Shown: in pieces, positions 33,134 to 44,286 of the stretch | Layout: each line of letters opens with the position of its first letter | Numbering within the stretch: the stretch's first letter is position 1 | Assembly: GCF_003576645.1 (NCBI RefSeq) | Contig: NC_044919.1 | Location: forward strand, 26,559,655-26,623,654 | Direction: 5' to 3' | Length of the DNA stretch: 64,000 nucleotides | From: Ipomoea triloba | Lineage: Eukaryota > Streptophyta > Magnoliopsida > Solanales > Convolvulaceae | Program-made: the position numbers and the translations under genes | The notes under the pieces: generated by a model | The model's database searches: none | The model's input: only the letters and a program-made list of their open reading frames with translations | What the model was told of the DNA's origin: nothing

Positions 33134-33375
33134 GATTTTATAATTATTCTTCTAGAAAATATACATCAGGGTCTGAGAAGTGTAAAAAGAAAAGAAAAAT
33201 TGAACAACTAACTCAATCCCCGAAAGAAGCTCTTGAAAAATTCATTACAAAACAAACTCAAATAGATGAGCAAAAAGATGATGCCAAGAAAAAATGGTTA
33301 GATGCAACTTTGATACAACTTTTTAAGCAACTATTATTTATATATAGAAATTACTCGAAAAAAGACCCAAATTAA
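33134..33375 (+). pseudogene. hAT transposase N-terminal exon remnant
   Basis: After TTCTTAG an open exon reads NYSSRKYTSGSEKCKKKRKI and then SPKEALEKFITKQ. This resembles the basic N-terminus of plant hAT transposases of the TTF/zinc-finger MYM type (SG.EKRKKK, then ALDKF). It ends after about 80 codons, close to the element's right end, so the zinc finger and catalytic core are deleted. A leader with CTCAAGTCTCAAGTTC and a probable donor near 33025 precede it. Confidence 0.5.
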
Positions 33376-33412
33376 GATATGGCACGGGGCCTCAATTTTT
33401 ATTGGAACGGCC

Positions 33413-33416
<4 letters not shown>

Positions 33417-33480
<64 letters not shown>
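33417..33480. repeat. (TA)n microsatellite
   Basis: Uninterrupted TA dinucleotides between the hAT-like right end and the foldback MITE. Confidence 0.97.
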
Positions 33481-33485
<5 letters not shown>

Positions 33486-33725
33486 GTTCAGGTGCGGCCG
33501 TGCTCTCCCGTGCGGCCGTGCGGTCACACACCACTCAATGTTACGATATACAACACTCAATGTTAAGAAACACACCACAATGAAACACACCACAATGTTA
33601 AGAAACACACCACAATGCATATTTGTGTGGTGTGTTTCTTAACATTGAGTGGTGTATTTCGTAACATTGAGTGGTGTGAACCGCACGGCCGCACGGGAAA
33701 GCACGGCCGCACCTGAACCTGACCC
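33481..33725. mobile_element. Foldback MITE (copy 2)
   Basis: GGTTCAGGTGCGGCCGTGCT on the left is the inverse of the right end AGCACGGCCGCACCTGAACC. Inner arms pair CACCACTCAATGTTA with TAACATTGAGTGGTG around a short centre containing GCATATTTGTG. It closely matches copy 1 at 26702-26925 and also sits between (TA)n tracts. Confidence 0.9.
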
Positions 33726-33764
33726 TATATATATACATATATATATTTATTTATTTATTTATTT

Positions 33765-34320
33765 AGATTTGGTGTGATATCAAATGTTTTGCATGTGTTA
33801 TGTAATATAACCACTTGCCCCGTACGATACAATGAATCTAATTAAAGGTGAAAATAAATAGCAAATTTTTAATAGTATTACATACTACTCTATTCTTTTA
33901 CGACGCAACTCTTCATTTAATTTCATGTAATAGTGCCGCACATGTTTTACAATTTCGCTACGCAGTTATTATACAGCTAGGGTCCAGGATAGGGATGAAA
34001 CTCAATAGTTATTACATTAACCGTGGAACTGTTTGTTTTGCGTATTTTTTTCACGCAATCCACTGCAACATATATTTTTATAATTCATAATATACATTAT
34101 TATAAAACAAAATGTATATTATTTTAACTAATAAAGTACATTATCTTACCCCAGAAATTTCATTATTCTTACATATAATGTACATTATTCTAACACGTAA
34201 AGTATATTATTCAAACTCATAATGTACATTATTCTAACTCATAAAATTCAACGACACCGTTTTGGACCGTGGCCCACACAATATTTTGTTGATGAAACTA
34301 GGTTAGGCCACACAATAATT
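33765..34320 (+). repeat. Left copy of a ~560-bp dispersed duplication
   Basis: Shares GGTGTGATATCAAAT, CACTTGCCCCGTACGATACA, AGTGCCGCAC and the TACATTATTCTAAC minisatellite with 37217-37800, in the same order and orientation. It ends in AACGACACCGTTTTGGACCG, the terminal part of a MITE family found upstream of the P450s. Confidence 0.85.
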
Positions 34321-34329
34321 TATGGTCCT

Positions 34330-34562
34330 GTATATATACCTACCTATGTATCTAAAGAAGGAGTAAAGAATATAATTAATGTATTATGTCTGGAAACATT
34401 CTCTCTTCCTGGAGTTAGACTATCACCAGAAGCATAGTCATTTGGAGTTGGATTGTCACCCGAAGGCCGAAGCACATCCATGTCTTTTCTGCCTCCCTTT
34501 CTGGAGTTTAGCTCTTAACTCGAAGAAGAGTAATCCATAAAACCTCAGGATTGTATCAATTG
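34330..34562 (+). mobile_element. Probable LTR end with primer-binding-like site
   Basis: TGTATATATACC looks like an LTR TATA box. About 220 bp later GGATTGTATCA is followed by ATTGGTGCTATAATTGAAAG, close to the primer-binding context of some plant gypsy elements. The following 370 bp shows no recognisable gag. Confidence 0.35.
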
Positions 34563-34933
34563 GTGCTATAATTGAAAGCATCAACCAGAAAAATTATTTT
34601 TGGAACTCAAAAAAAGAAAATCATTTCCCTGTCTTCTTGATCCTTCTTGAAAGACATTGTGAAGCTAGAGAACGCATACAGAAGGTAACAGAAGAATGAA
34701 ATTGCTCATAATAATTCCTTTGACAAGAAGTGTAATTTTATCAATTGAGCCACGAAGAGCCAACAATGCATCCTCCTTACCACAAAACTGTGGGTAATGC
34801 TCTTTCATTCAGCTGGGATGGGTTTTCATGGCGAATTTCTTGAATACACTGGCTAAGAAGTTGAAGAAGAACCTCTTAGACTTAATATAATATTCAAGCA
34901 CATTTAGGAAATGTTAAAGTCAGACATTGTAGT
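34563..34933. other. No gene recognised
   Basis: Mixed-composition sequence, possibly decayed interior of the LTR element ending at 34562. Short frames only. Confidence 0.35.
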
Positions 34934-35432
34934 GATGGTGACGAAATTTTTGGGTGTCACAATCTATACCCGTTAAGAAAAGGCTTCGTCCTCGAAGCTA
35001 TTTCAATTCCCACTTAATTATTTCTACAAACCAAAAATTCAAGTCAAAATTTCTCTAAGGGTCTTCTCATCACTTCGGAACTCCGGTTCCCACCATTCAA
35101 CTTTTCATAACTTAAACTTTTACCCAAAAATTCACAACTTAGACTCTGATACCAACTTGTAACACCCCCAAATTTCATAACCAATTTGACCTTAATTTTT
35201 TTTCTTTCTTAATTGAAAATTACTACAATCATAGGGGAAGCATTAGCTAACCAAATGAAAACGGGTTCGAGAAGTATTTTTACCGAATTAATCATTGGGA
35301 CTACGCCAAGCTGAAATTTTCTAGAAAGAAATGGTTAGAAATAATTTTGGCTAAAAATATTTTATAACAAAAATAGTGACGAATCAAAATTATTTTGTAA
35401 CAATAATGGTGACGAAATTTTAGGGTGTCACA
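34934..35432 (-). mobile_element. Collapsed LTR retrotransposon: one LTR, PBS and stub of the other LTR
   Basis: Right LTR 35158-35432 starts TGTAACACCCCC and ends GGGTGTCACA. TGGTATCAGAGT (minus strand, 35143-35154) beside it matches the initiator-Met primer site. About 195 bp to the left, 34934-34961 repeats the LTR end (GGTGACGAAATTTT, GGGTGTCACA). Next to it the minus strand reads TTCGAGGACGAAG, typical of the tail of gypsy pol. Most of the internal region and most of the left LTR are deleted. Confidence 0.75.
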
Positions 35433-35696
35433 CACAAACCACACTATTTTTTCATAAATACTTACAGTATACATAATTTTCAACTGTATAGTGCAAATTT
35501 TTGTGCCTAGTAGTGCGCATTTTCTCAACTAACAGTGCACATTGTTCAATCGTAGAGTTCAGGCTATCATCCATCTTTAGGTTAGTTTTATGCTTTGTAG
35601 TGCATGTTTTTGTGCCATACAGAGCAAAAGTTTGTGCCTACCAGTGCACATTCTTGTGGCTAATCAAATAAGTAGATTGATTTAAATTGCTATTTC
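35433..35696. repeat. Decayed minisatellite
   Basis: Variants of AGTGCACATTTTTGTGCC recur about six times between 35495 and 35660. No gene. Confidence 0.6.
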
Positions 35697-35709
35697 ATAT
35701 CATTGAATG

Positions 35710-35855
35710 TAAACCTAGTGGGGTAGCTCAAGTGGCAAGTGAGCTCTCTTTGTGGGGAGGAATTTTGGGAGAACCCGGGTTCAATTCCCGCAAGTGACGA
35801 TTCCCCCTGGGCCACCGTTAAACGGACGGAGAGAAAGACCATTTACCAAAACAAA
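35710..35855 (+). mobile_element. tRNA-derived SINE with perfect 13-bp target duplication
   Basis: Box A TAGCTCAAGTGG (35724-35735) and box B GGTTCAATTCC (35778-35788) form an internal RNA polymerase III promoter. The 146-bp body is flanked by ATATCATTGAATG at 35697-35709 and 35856-35868. The perfect duplication shows a complete and fairly recent insertion. Confidence 0.9.
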
Positions 35856-35868
35856 ATATCATTGAATG

Positions 35869-37140
35869 ATTCAGATTAATAGAGAATACCTAATTTAACC
35901 TTACTTTTATGATTATCCGTTAACTTTTAACTTACCCATTAATTTCTATAAGAAAGATCTTAGGTTTGAACCTCATCTCAATCAAATTTGACATAATTAA
36001 GTTTCTCACTCTATTTACTCTTATTAAATTTAATAAATTAGTAGCTACAACAAAAAATGATACATATTTATTTCTTTAATTTAGAATTATGTGTCTACAA
36101 TACCTTTATTTGAAAAAATTTTCATTATCAAAAAATTAAATTAAATAAGAGAAATAATTTCATTAGTTATATTGTCTTTATTTTCTCTCATGCAAATATT
36201 CTTTACATTCAAATTTATCAATTGATATTCATTACATGGTCCATTATCTTATTTTTACAATATCTTATAATTAAATATCAAAGTTATAGTACAAAATAAT
36301 GTTATATATTTATTTACCAAGTATTTTATTAATATTATGAAAACTTTTTTTTAAAAAATAATTTGAAGCTAATTATATTAACTACTTGGGGATTGGTTGA
36401 CAAAGAGAATACTCAAATAACCCAATAAATTGAAGCGAAATCGCTCTATTTTACTCTTATTGAATTAAATAAATTAGTAGTTACACCAAAAAATGATACA
36501 TATGTATTTCATTAATACCATGAAAAAAAATAAAAAAGTACTCAAATAACTCATTACCCAGCAAATTGAAGCGAGAAACTACATTTTAATATCTTTGGAA
36601 TATATAATATTTTAAATTTTTATTAATTTATTTAATCTTTTTTCTTAAACTAGGAATTTATTTATCCACAATAACTCATTCAACAATAATGGTTGAACCA
36701 AATGAACCCTAAGCAGAACACCTAAAGGAAAGTCCATAACTCCTATATCATAATTTCATTACATGACATTGTCATCTATGTTACCAACAATAACCGAATT
36801 GCAAATAACACACTACCAACAAAAAGAAGGAGAATAAATAGTAAAGATGAAAACAATGACAATGTTACTCAAAAGAGAATTAAGAACACTTAGAAAAATT
36901 CAAATGAAAAGTAGTATTTATTTACACTATCATTTTTAGACCAAATATTTATACTATCGATTTTACAAGGTTGCAAGCATTTATTTTAGTAATAATTATA
37001 ATGAATTTTCTATACTATCTCAGATTCATATACTTTGAGTTAGATATTTAAATAAAAACATTCGACATTTAATTACCCATGTATAAACTTCTCCTATATA
37101 ATCTTGCATGATATACTTTCAAATATTTATTTAAATATAA
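35869..37140. other. AT-rich stretch, likely non-autonomous Helitron body
   Basis: No gene. A block with AATAAATTAGTAG, ACAnCAAAAAATGATACATA occurs at about 36030 and again at 36465, and AAATTGAAGCGA occurs at 36430 and 36561, so internal duplications are present. The stretch leads into a Helitron 3' end at 37184; the matching 5' end was not found. Confidence 0.45.
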
Positions 37141-37183
37141 ACATTGGGCATTAACCCATACGCGCAATGCGCGTATAAAACTA

Positions 37184-37184
<1 letters not shown>
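37141..37184 (+). mobile_element. Helitron 3' terminus (second element)
   Basis: ATACGCGC and GCGCGTAT form a perfect 8-bp stem with a 3-base loop (37158-37176). AAAACTAG follows, ending at 37184, and then a (TA)n tract. CATTGGGCA lies upstream, as at the 25725 end. Confidence 0.85.

Positions 37185-37216
<32 letters not shown>
37185..37216. repeat. (TA)n microsatellite
   Basis: TA run immediately after the CTAG of the Helitron, probably the insertion target. Confidence 0.9.
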
Positions 37217-37219
<3 letters not shown>

Positions 37220-37800
37220 TGTGATATCAAATATTTTGCATGTGCTTGATAAAATAACCACTTGCCCCGTACGATACAATGAATCTAAATAAAGGTAAAA
37301 ATAAATAGCAATTTTTTAATAGTATCATTAGCATGATATACTACTCTATTCTTTTATTTTACGGCACAACTCTTTATTTAATTTCAAGCAATAGTGCCGC
37401 ACGTGTTTTAGAATTTTGCTACAGAATTATTATACAACTAGGGTCCAGGATAAGGATGAAACTCAATAGTTATTTTGTGTAATGTAGTCCATACAGCAAT
37501 CGTCCAAAAACAGCGTCAGTTTACGTAAATTATTTTTCTCACTGTCTTATTGCAACATACATTTTTATAATATATAATGTACATTATTCTAAAGCATAAT
37601 ACACATTATTTTAACTCATAAAATACATTATCTTATCTCAGAAGTTTTATTATTTTAACACATAAAATACATTATTTTAACACATAAAGTACATTATTCG
37701 TTCTAACTCATAATGTACATTATTCTAACTAATAAAATTTAACGACGTCGTTTTGGACAGTGATCCACATAATAATTTGCTAGATGAAATTAGGTTAGGC
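37217..37800 (+). repeat. Right copy of the ~560-bp dispersed duplication
   Basis: Matches 33765-34320 block for block. The tail AACGACGTCGTTTTGGACAG and the TACATTATT minisatellite belong to the MITE family also present at 42296 and 58542. Confidence 0.85.
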
Positions 37801-38079
37801 TAAATCAAGCTTTAGAGAATTAGGCCTAGGCCTTCTATATAAATCTTAGGCCTAACCCAAGGATGAGCTTATATGTAAGCTTTCTGTTTGGTTCAAGCAT
37901 GAGTCTACAATTGGCCTAGTCTGAAGTGTTTTTAAAAGCATATTTAATATATAGGCAATTAAAAAGGATTCAAAGTGTTTTATATATATATAAATATATA
38001 AAGGATTCAAAGTAAGTCTTACATAGGTTTTTGCGTCTATTTAAAACCTACATGTCAGACCTACATGATAGCGGATCCA
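37801..38079. other. No gene seen; short palindromic repeats
   Basis: AGGCCTAGGCCT and later TTAGGCCTAA words suggest a small degraded repeat. Otherwise AT-rich. Confidence 0.35.
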
Positions 38080-38490
38080 CATGAGTCCTAATCAACCACA
38101 TCCCCGCCCTTAATCTGGAAGGATAAGGCCCGGGAGAAGTGGTAGACCACGTGTTCGACAAAATGCCCTAACTGAATGAGGAATTGGGAAGCCGGAGTTT
38201 GACGCCACCTGGTGATGGTGTCGTGGGCTCCCTTGATTGAGCCCGAGTCACATTGCCTAGAACCCCGTAGAAATGTCAAACACGAGACCTAGATAGGACA
38301 TCCATCTCCTTGCCTTTCCTTAGTTGTTTTCCTTTGTTTTGCAATTGCCTATCTCTTGTTCTATGACTCTTTTGCTTTCATGTGCTTCTTGTAACTCTTA
38401 TCTTTTAACCTCCTAAATGCCAACACTTAATTCGATTCCAATTTGTCATCCTTAAGAACACGACACTCGGGGAACTTCTTTCTCCGTTTT
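38080..38490 (+). mobile_element. Diverged Athila-like LTR fragment
   Basis: The order of words matches the Athila-like LTR at 48083: ACGTGTTCGACAAAATGCCC against ACGTGTTTGACAAAATGCCT, and ACGACACTCGGGGAACTTCT against ACGATACTCGGGAACTTCTT. No primer site or internal region follows, so it is a solo or truncated remnant. Confidence 0.6.
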
Positions 38491-38880
38491 ACCTACATTC
38501 CACCACTACTAAACCAAAAACATCAGTGGCTTAATTGTTATCCCTCAAATAGTTCAGTGGCCTATTTGTACATTTTCTCCTTCTTTTCTTTTATTTTTTT
38601 ATTTTTTTATTTTTCTTATTTGGTGGGTACTTAGGGGGATCGATTCAAAGCTAGATTTACATTTTGTAAATGACTATTATTTGTCTTGTACCAAGTTACA
38701 TTTTAAACCCTACATTACTAATGATATTTTTCTTTCCTTTTTCTTTTCTTTTTGGTGACAAGAAAACTTGTCCACTAAGTAAATATCGTTCATGTATAAT
38801 ATCTTGCAAATTATACATAACAGGTAAATAATACTACGAAGACTTTGTGCAACTACATACTCAAACAAGAGAGTGTTGGC

Positions 38881-38945
38881 AAGAATTGAACTTTAAAACC
38901 TTGAAGTAACATGAGATCCACTCGGCTACCTCTTCCAGAGTACTA
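38881..38945 (-). mobile_element. Degenerate tRNA-like SINE fragment
   Basis: On the minus strand TAGCCGAGTGGA (38917-38928) resembles box A and TTCAATTCTT (38881-38890) resembles the box B end. It is close to the site where the other P450 duplicate carries a different SINE. Confidence 0.4.
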
Positions 38946-39082
38946 ATTTGTTTCTCAACATAATACTTTGTATATATTAATATTTGCACCTATTGAAGTG
39001 TTTATTTTTATTAAAATAGGATTGAATTTCCATTAAAACGTAATTTGATAGTCTTTGTAGAAGAGAAAGAAATCAATACATC

Positions 39083-42000
39083 CTAGTAAAGATGTGTGGG
39101 AAGCCTAGGCTCAATGTTGATAGACAAAGGAAATTTTGGAAGAGTGGTCAAGCCATAAACCTCTTCCATGGATATATCCTCCGGCCTCATGTTTTCCGCT
39201 AATTTCCAATTAAATCCATGTAATAGATTGGCTAATGTTGTTCGAACAACCTTCATTCCAAGACTATAGCCGGGACATCTTCTTCTACCCGACCCAAATG
39301 GTAAAAGTGCAAAATCTTGTCCATTTATATCAACGTCTCTGTCTAAAAATCTTTCGGGAAAAAACTCATCAGCTTTGTCCCAATACTTAGGATTCCTGCC
39401 TATAGACCACAAGTTAACAAGAACAGTTGTTCCACTTGGTACCTCGTAACCGGCCACATTGCAATCTTCCATGGAATAATGGGGTGGGAGCAATGTGCAA
39501 AGTGGATGCAACCTGAATGTTTCCTTGATGATTGCTTCCATATATGGTAGTTGCCAAAAGTCTCTCTCTTCTACCCATCTCTCCCTTCCAATCGCTCTAT
39601 CCAGCTCTTCTGTCGCCCTTTTGATGATCAGTGGCTTTCTAAGCAATTCTTGAAATGCCCATTCCACCGATGCTGCTGCTGTATCTGTGCCACCCGCCAG
39701 CATATCCTTGCGAAGTCAAGAAAGAAAGCAGACGATCAAAAAACTAAATATTTAGGAATAGAGTTAATTCTATTTTTTATTCTAGATTTATAGGTATGTA
39801 TCAATATATTTAAGTTTTATTTTTTCAAAACATTATTCTTTTGTCTAGTATTATTATGGCATGACCATTTTTATCCTTTGTCAACAAAATCGTTTAAATG
39901 ACATTAAATATAATGACATTTTGGTCTATCCAGTTTTAAGTGTTAAGTCATTTTCCTTTATTGAGTCCTAGATTTATGTGTCATTTCACTTTATTGAGTC
40001 CTAGATATATATAATCATATGAGAACCACTCCCCAAGTGAGAAAGTGTGGACAAATTTAAACCATTGATCTGCAAGATCTGATGGATAAGAAATCAAGTA
40101 AACAATGAGCGGGGTCATTTTCATCAATATTACAAAATTTTAAAATGAATGGGGTTATTTTCATTAATATACAAATTATTTATATTTTTTTCAACCGTTA
40201 GATCTACTATATCAGTAGTTTGGATTTGTCCTCACGTTCTCACCTTATTAAAGGTATTTTCGTTATTATAGTATAAAAGCTATTCCCAAATACATGGGAA
40301 TAGCTAATACCAGGGGGTCCCCTAGGAATGGCTATTCCCCTGCAAATGGAATAGCTAATTCCCAGGAATGCTATTTCCAAGAATAAAAGGACAAACCAAA
40401 CGATGTAATACATCTATTCCTAACCTATTACATTAACCAAACAAGTTGTTAGTTTCTTTTTTTTTCTTCCAAAGCATCCCCGTTGGTCTTGACATTATTA
40501 TTGCATGATAAATTTTGGTCCTCCGTCAACCAATATGTTTAAATGACGACATTAAAAATAACGTTATTAATCATTCAAAATCCTCTTGTTTTATTTTTGG
40601 TAATAAAATTATTACCAATGCATAAGTCTACTGCAAAATCCAAAAAAAAAAATGCAATTGGAAAAATTACTAGTCTATTCCATAGCAAACTTTAAGTCTA
40701 GTGCATAAGTCTACTTTATAAAAATTCACAAGACTTGTAGTTCTATTACCAAGAAGAAAAAAATGAGGTTTTTGAGTGATTAATAACACCCTTTTTAATG
40801 TCATTTGAACATATTTGTTGACAGAGGGTAAAAAAAAAATCATGTCACAATAATGTTAGGATCAATAACGGATGTTTTGAAAAAATAAAATGAAACGCCA
40901 CATATAAATCTTGAACCAAAAAAAAGAAAATGACTTAACACTAGCTTAGAATTGAATAGACTAAAATACACTTACATTTAGTGCCATTTAAACATTTTTG
41001 TTAAACGGAATCAATAATGATTATGTCACAATAATACTAAAACCAAACGGGATGCTTTGAAAATTAAAAAGAAAGAAAAAAGTGAACTGAGCTATAAATC
41101 TAGGACCAGAACTCAATCTAGGACTAGAAATAGAATAAAGTATGGTAAGGAAGAAATTCAATTCAAACAAAAAGCTTACATGTATTAACCCCATTATGCG
41201 GTCGTGATTGAGTTCAACATCCGGCTCAAGATTTGGATCATCAGCAATCTGCAAAAAGATATCCACCATGTCCTTGGGGACAAAATTCTTCTCAGCTTTC
41301 ATCACAGCTCTATGGTCTTCAATCACATGGTTTAGGAACTCTTCGTACTCGTCGCTTAAAGCTTTCATCTTCTTCACATATCCTTGCAAGTCAAAGCCGC
41401 TCAACCAAGGAACCCAATCTCCAAGATTGATCACACCACTAAGCAGAAACCATTCATCAAGAATCCCTTGTAATTTCTCCAACGTAATTTTGTAGCCAAT
41501 CGGTTTTCTCAATTCACTACAATCGTTGCTATCGTAGTACTTGTGACCTGAAACTAGCCTAGTCATGGTAGAAAGGGTGAACCTCAACAAATGGTCTCTT
41601 AGAAACACCGGCTTTTTAGTCCCGACAGCATCGTAAAGGCGGGAAATCAACGTCGTCCTTTCCTCAACGCGAACGTACTCGAATGATTCAAGTTTCTTCG
41701 GGGTGAAAACCTCGGAAATGAGAATCTTGCGGGCGTGGCGCCAGGGCGATCCATAAGGCGACCACGTGAGGTTGGACCGGTTAAAAGTGTGGTCGCCGGC
41801 GGCCGTGGGAGGCCGAGAGGCGAACACGGCGTCGTGGGTTTTCAAGAAAAGTTTAGCCGTTTCAGGGGAGGAGGCAACTAAAACCGGCTTGGACCCAAAT
41901 TTGAGGAGCATTAAATCTCCATATTTTTGGGATAGTAAATGTAAGGATTGATGTGGGAGTGAGCCAAGAAGATTCAAATTGCCAATAATAGGCCATGGCC

Positions 42001-42118
42001 GTGGACCTGGTGGAGTTTTAGCTTCTCGCCGTTGATAAAAAGTGTTTATTTTGAAGAGAAATGCTAAGGCGAGAAGCCATGGCAGGGCCTGAAAAACCCA
42101 ATAAGAAATATTCTCCAT
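39083..42118 (-). CDS. CYP92-like cytochrome P450 (CYP71 clan), copy 2
   Basis: Exon 1 is 41180-42118 and exon 2 is 39083-39706, joined at a GT-AG intron of 1,473 bp in phase 0, giving 520 aa. Typical plant P450s have 490-520 aa. The order is an N-terminal ER anchor (residues about 5-25), proline hinge TPPGPRPWPIIGN, WRHARK in helix C, oxygen-binding AGGTDT (317-322), ExxR as ETFR (375-378), PERF (430-433) and the heme loop FGSGRRRCPG with ligand Cys457. FDLQGYVKKMK and the C-terminal PRLPTHLY are characteristic of CYP92. The enzyme would take electrons from P450 reductase and hydroxylate or cleave a small molecule. CYP92 members act on homoterpene precursors, flavonoids or lignans, so the substrate is unknown. 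The intron is enlarged by transposon insertions absent from copy 3. Confidence 0.93.
39750..41130. mobile_element. Nested MITE insertions inside the P450 copy 2 intron
   Basis: Copy 3 has a 102-bp intron; here about 1.37 kb is added. It includes parts of the GAGTTAATTC...GGTCC family (39757 onward, inverted parts near 40915 and 41090) and a block starting GAGAACCACTCCCCAAGTG (40021) that ends TCTCACCTTATTAA. The exact borders of each insertion are unclear. Confidence 0.6.
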
Positions 42119-42175
42119 AATGAATCAAATTTGTGGTGGCTGTGAGCCCGTGCCTACTGTGAAGGAATGCTAGAG

Positions 42176-42185
42176 TATTTATGCA
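42176..42185 (-). promoter_or_regulatory. TATA box of P450 copy 2
   Basis: Minus strand TGCATAAATA, 58 bp before the ATG. Copy 3 and the pseudogene have TATA boxes at the same place. Confidence 0.7.
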
Positions 42186-42295
42186 CCCAAAATTAAAGAA
42201 GTATGTCAACCTAAGGACAACTTGCAACGCTCATCAACTACATACGAAATTGCTGTAAACGTGGCCACATTTCCGATAGTTATTGTGTCGATAGT

Positions 42296-42709
42296 TATTG
42301 TGTGGACGGTGGTCTGTGTGGACCACGGTCCAAAAAGGACATCATTTCACACAATTTTTTTTTGTTGTGATCCATTGCAATATTCATTTTTATAACTTAT
42401 AATATACATTATTTTAACATATAAAGTATATTATTCTAACATATAATATATTTTATCTTATCCCAGAATTTTTATTATTCAACTCATGATGTGCATTATT
42501 CTAACACAAAAAGTACATTATTCTAGTACATAACGTATATTATTTTACTACAGAACTTTTATTATTCTAACACATAATACATATTATCCTAATACATAAT
42601 GTACATTATTTTAACTCGTAATGTACATTGTTTTAACTCATAAAATTCAACGACGTCGTTTAAGACCATGATCCACACAGCTATGTGGATCACGGCCCGC
42701 ACAATAATT
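42296..42709. mobile_element. MITE with GTGTGGACCACGGTCC-type ends, upstream of P450 copy 2
   Basis: TATTGTGTGGACGGTGG and TGTGTGGACCACGGTCC at the left are inverted at the right (GATCCACACAGC, TGTGGATCACGG, CACAATAATTA). The interior is a decayed minisatellite of about 25 bp around TACATTATTCTAACACATAA. Related copies lie at 33765, 37480, 58542, 60670 and 62945. Confidence 0.75.
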
Positions 42710-42836
42710 AGCAACACATTATGCGGTAAAAGAAATTAATAAAAAGGAAAAATAAAATCAAATTCACACATGGTGTAATTAAATCTTTTAACTGAAAAGA
42801 AAAGTATCAAATGAAGTACGTCCTATAAAATAGAGT

Positions 42837-43235
42837 AATTAATTCAATTTTTGGTCCTAGATTTATAGGTGACAATACATTTTTAGTCATTTTTTATTAG
42901 AACATCTGTTTTTGGTCCTAATATTACTATGGGATGACTATCTTTGGTCCTCTATCAACAAAACAGTTTAAATTTCATAAAATACACGGGTATTTTGGTC
43001 TTCAGTTATGGATTTTTTCAAAACAATAAACATAAAAAATATAGCCGGTCAACATACTTTGTATAAAAAAGATCGAAATGTCCTTATATCCAACTGCATT
43101 TCAATGATTTTTTTAACGGAGGACCAAAAATGGCCATGTCACAATAATACTAAGACCAAAAAAGGATGTTATGATAAAAAGGGACTAAAAGTGGATTATC
43201 ACCTATAAATCTAAGACCAAAAATGAAATTAACTC
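42837..43235. mobile_element. Palindromic MITE, GAGTTAATTCnATTTTTGGTCC family (copy 1)
   Basis: The left arm (TTTTTGGTCCTAGATTTATA) and right arm (TATAAATCTAAGACCAAAAA) are long inverted repeats of about 150 bp. A second full copy is at 61832-62233, and pieces lie in the P450 copy 2 intron. Confidence 0.85.
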
Positions 43236-43284
43236 TTAGATTTTAATATTATCTATTCAGCAAGTCACTACAGATATAGTTATT

Positions 43285-43878
43285 AGGGTAGACGTTTCGG
43301 TTTCGGTTTAGTTTTATTTTGGTTTTTTTAGTTTTGAAAAAATAATGAAGCCATTCTTTTTTAAATTTTACTTCGATTTGGTTTCAGTTCAGTTTGAAAT
43401 AGTTTGGTTATGACTCATATTTGGTTTGGTATGAATTTCAATTTTTTATAGAACCCAAACATTCCCAAGTTCTCTTATGCACATAAGTATTTATTTATTT
43501 TCACTAATAATTTAAATTCGAAAATCTAAAGGGCAAATACATAATGCATATTTTAAATTTCTTAGTCTAAAATTAGTCCAAACCGAATCGACCTGTTTAC
43601 ATGTGTTTGCCATCCAACAATAGTGTCACATATCTGCAGAGAAAATTTGAGAACGAAAACAAATTGTGATATTTTGAGTTAGGAATTTAGGGATTTAGTG
43701 TGTGTATACCATTCGATTTTTCATTTCGTTTGGCTTTAAACTACTGAACTAAACTGAATTCATTCAATTTCTAGAATATAGAACCAATCGAATTTTAATA
43801 ATAAACCAAAATCTAGTCTGATCTTTCGTTTCGATTTCGACTTGGTTCGGATAACTCGAACCGAAATGCCCACTCCTA
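43285..43878. mobile_element. hAT-like MITE (TAGGG...GCCCACTCCTA)
   Basis: Left TTAGGGTAGACGTTTCGG and right CCGAAATGCCCACTCCTAA are inverted, with TTCGGTTT-rich subterminal parts as in the 25075 element. AGTCACTACA before the left end and TGTAGTGATGACT after the right end suggest the inverted repeat extends further out. Confidence 0.6.
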
Positions 43879-43978
43879 AATGTAGTGATGACTAAACTAA
43901 TTTATAACTTCAACATGCTTACATAAATCTTAATTATACAATTTCTTATTTTAATTTTAAATTTTAAATTCTTATTAT

Positions 43979-44286
43979 TTAATATATATATATATATATA
44001 TATCCTCAGCGAGCGAAGGTTCCGGTTGCTGAATATTTAGGGATTGCGAAAAATTTTTGTAATCCATGATGACAGAGAGTATCGGGCACATGTTGAAGTT
44101 CTTAGGCTGTAATCGGGAATACTTTTGAACCATAGTGCAGAGAGATGAGTTGTTTTCAAAATAAAGATAAGCTTGATTGTCCAAATGCTTAACTACCAGA
44201 AATTTGGAGCAATTTTTAGGCATCACCGATGCGTCTTCACTCTTCATACTCGAATGTAGACTTAAAAGCTAAGCTCTGATACCAAA
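43979..44286 (-). mobile_element. LTR retrotransposon remnant with initiator-Met primer site
   Basis: TGGTATCAGAGC on the minus strand (44273-44284) is the standard plant primer binding site. To its right an LTR-like sequence begins TGAAATTTCTGC (44287). To its left a 90-codon frame (MKSEDASVMPKNCSK) follows where gag is expected, but I do not recognise it. A (TA)n tract cuts the element at 43980. Confidence 0.55.

Larger units (their letters stand above)
38600..43880. repeat. Segmental duplicate A containing the first intact P450
   Basis: Sequence from TCTTATTTGGTGGGTACT (38607) through the P450 and its upstream MITEs recurs at 47880-48082 and 56513-59700. The second duplicate is broken by the Athila-like element. 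Shared words include AATATCTTGCAAATTAT, TAATACTTTGTATAT and the whole P450 5' flank. Confidence 0.85.

Noticed and set aside
34222..34437. 71-codon plus-strand frame
   Set aside because: It overlaps a MITE end and an LTR-like segment and has no domain.
35710..35790. Possible tRNA gene from box A and box B
   Set aside because: The sequence cannot fold into a full cloverleaf by eye and has SINE features with target duplications, so it is a SINE.
41208..41495. Plus-strand frames inside P450 copy 2, and equivalents in copy 3 and the pseudogene
   Set aside because: Antisense shadows of the P450 exons; conserved only because the exons are conserved.
43975..44247. 90-codon minus-strand frame next to a primer binding site
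   Set aside because: It sits where gag is expected, but the sequence matches no gag I know and ends in a TA tract; kept only as part of the LTR-element remnant.
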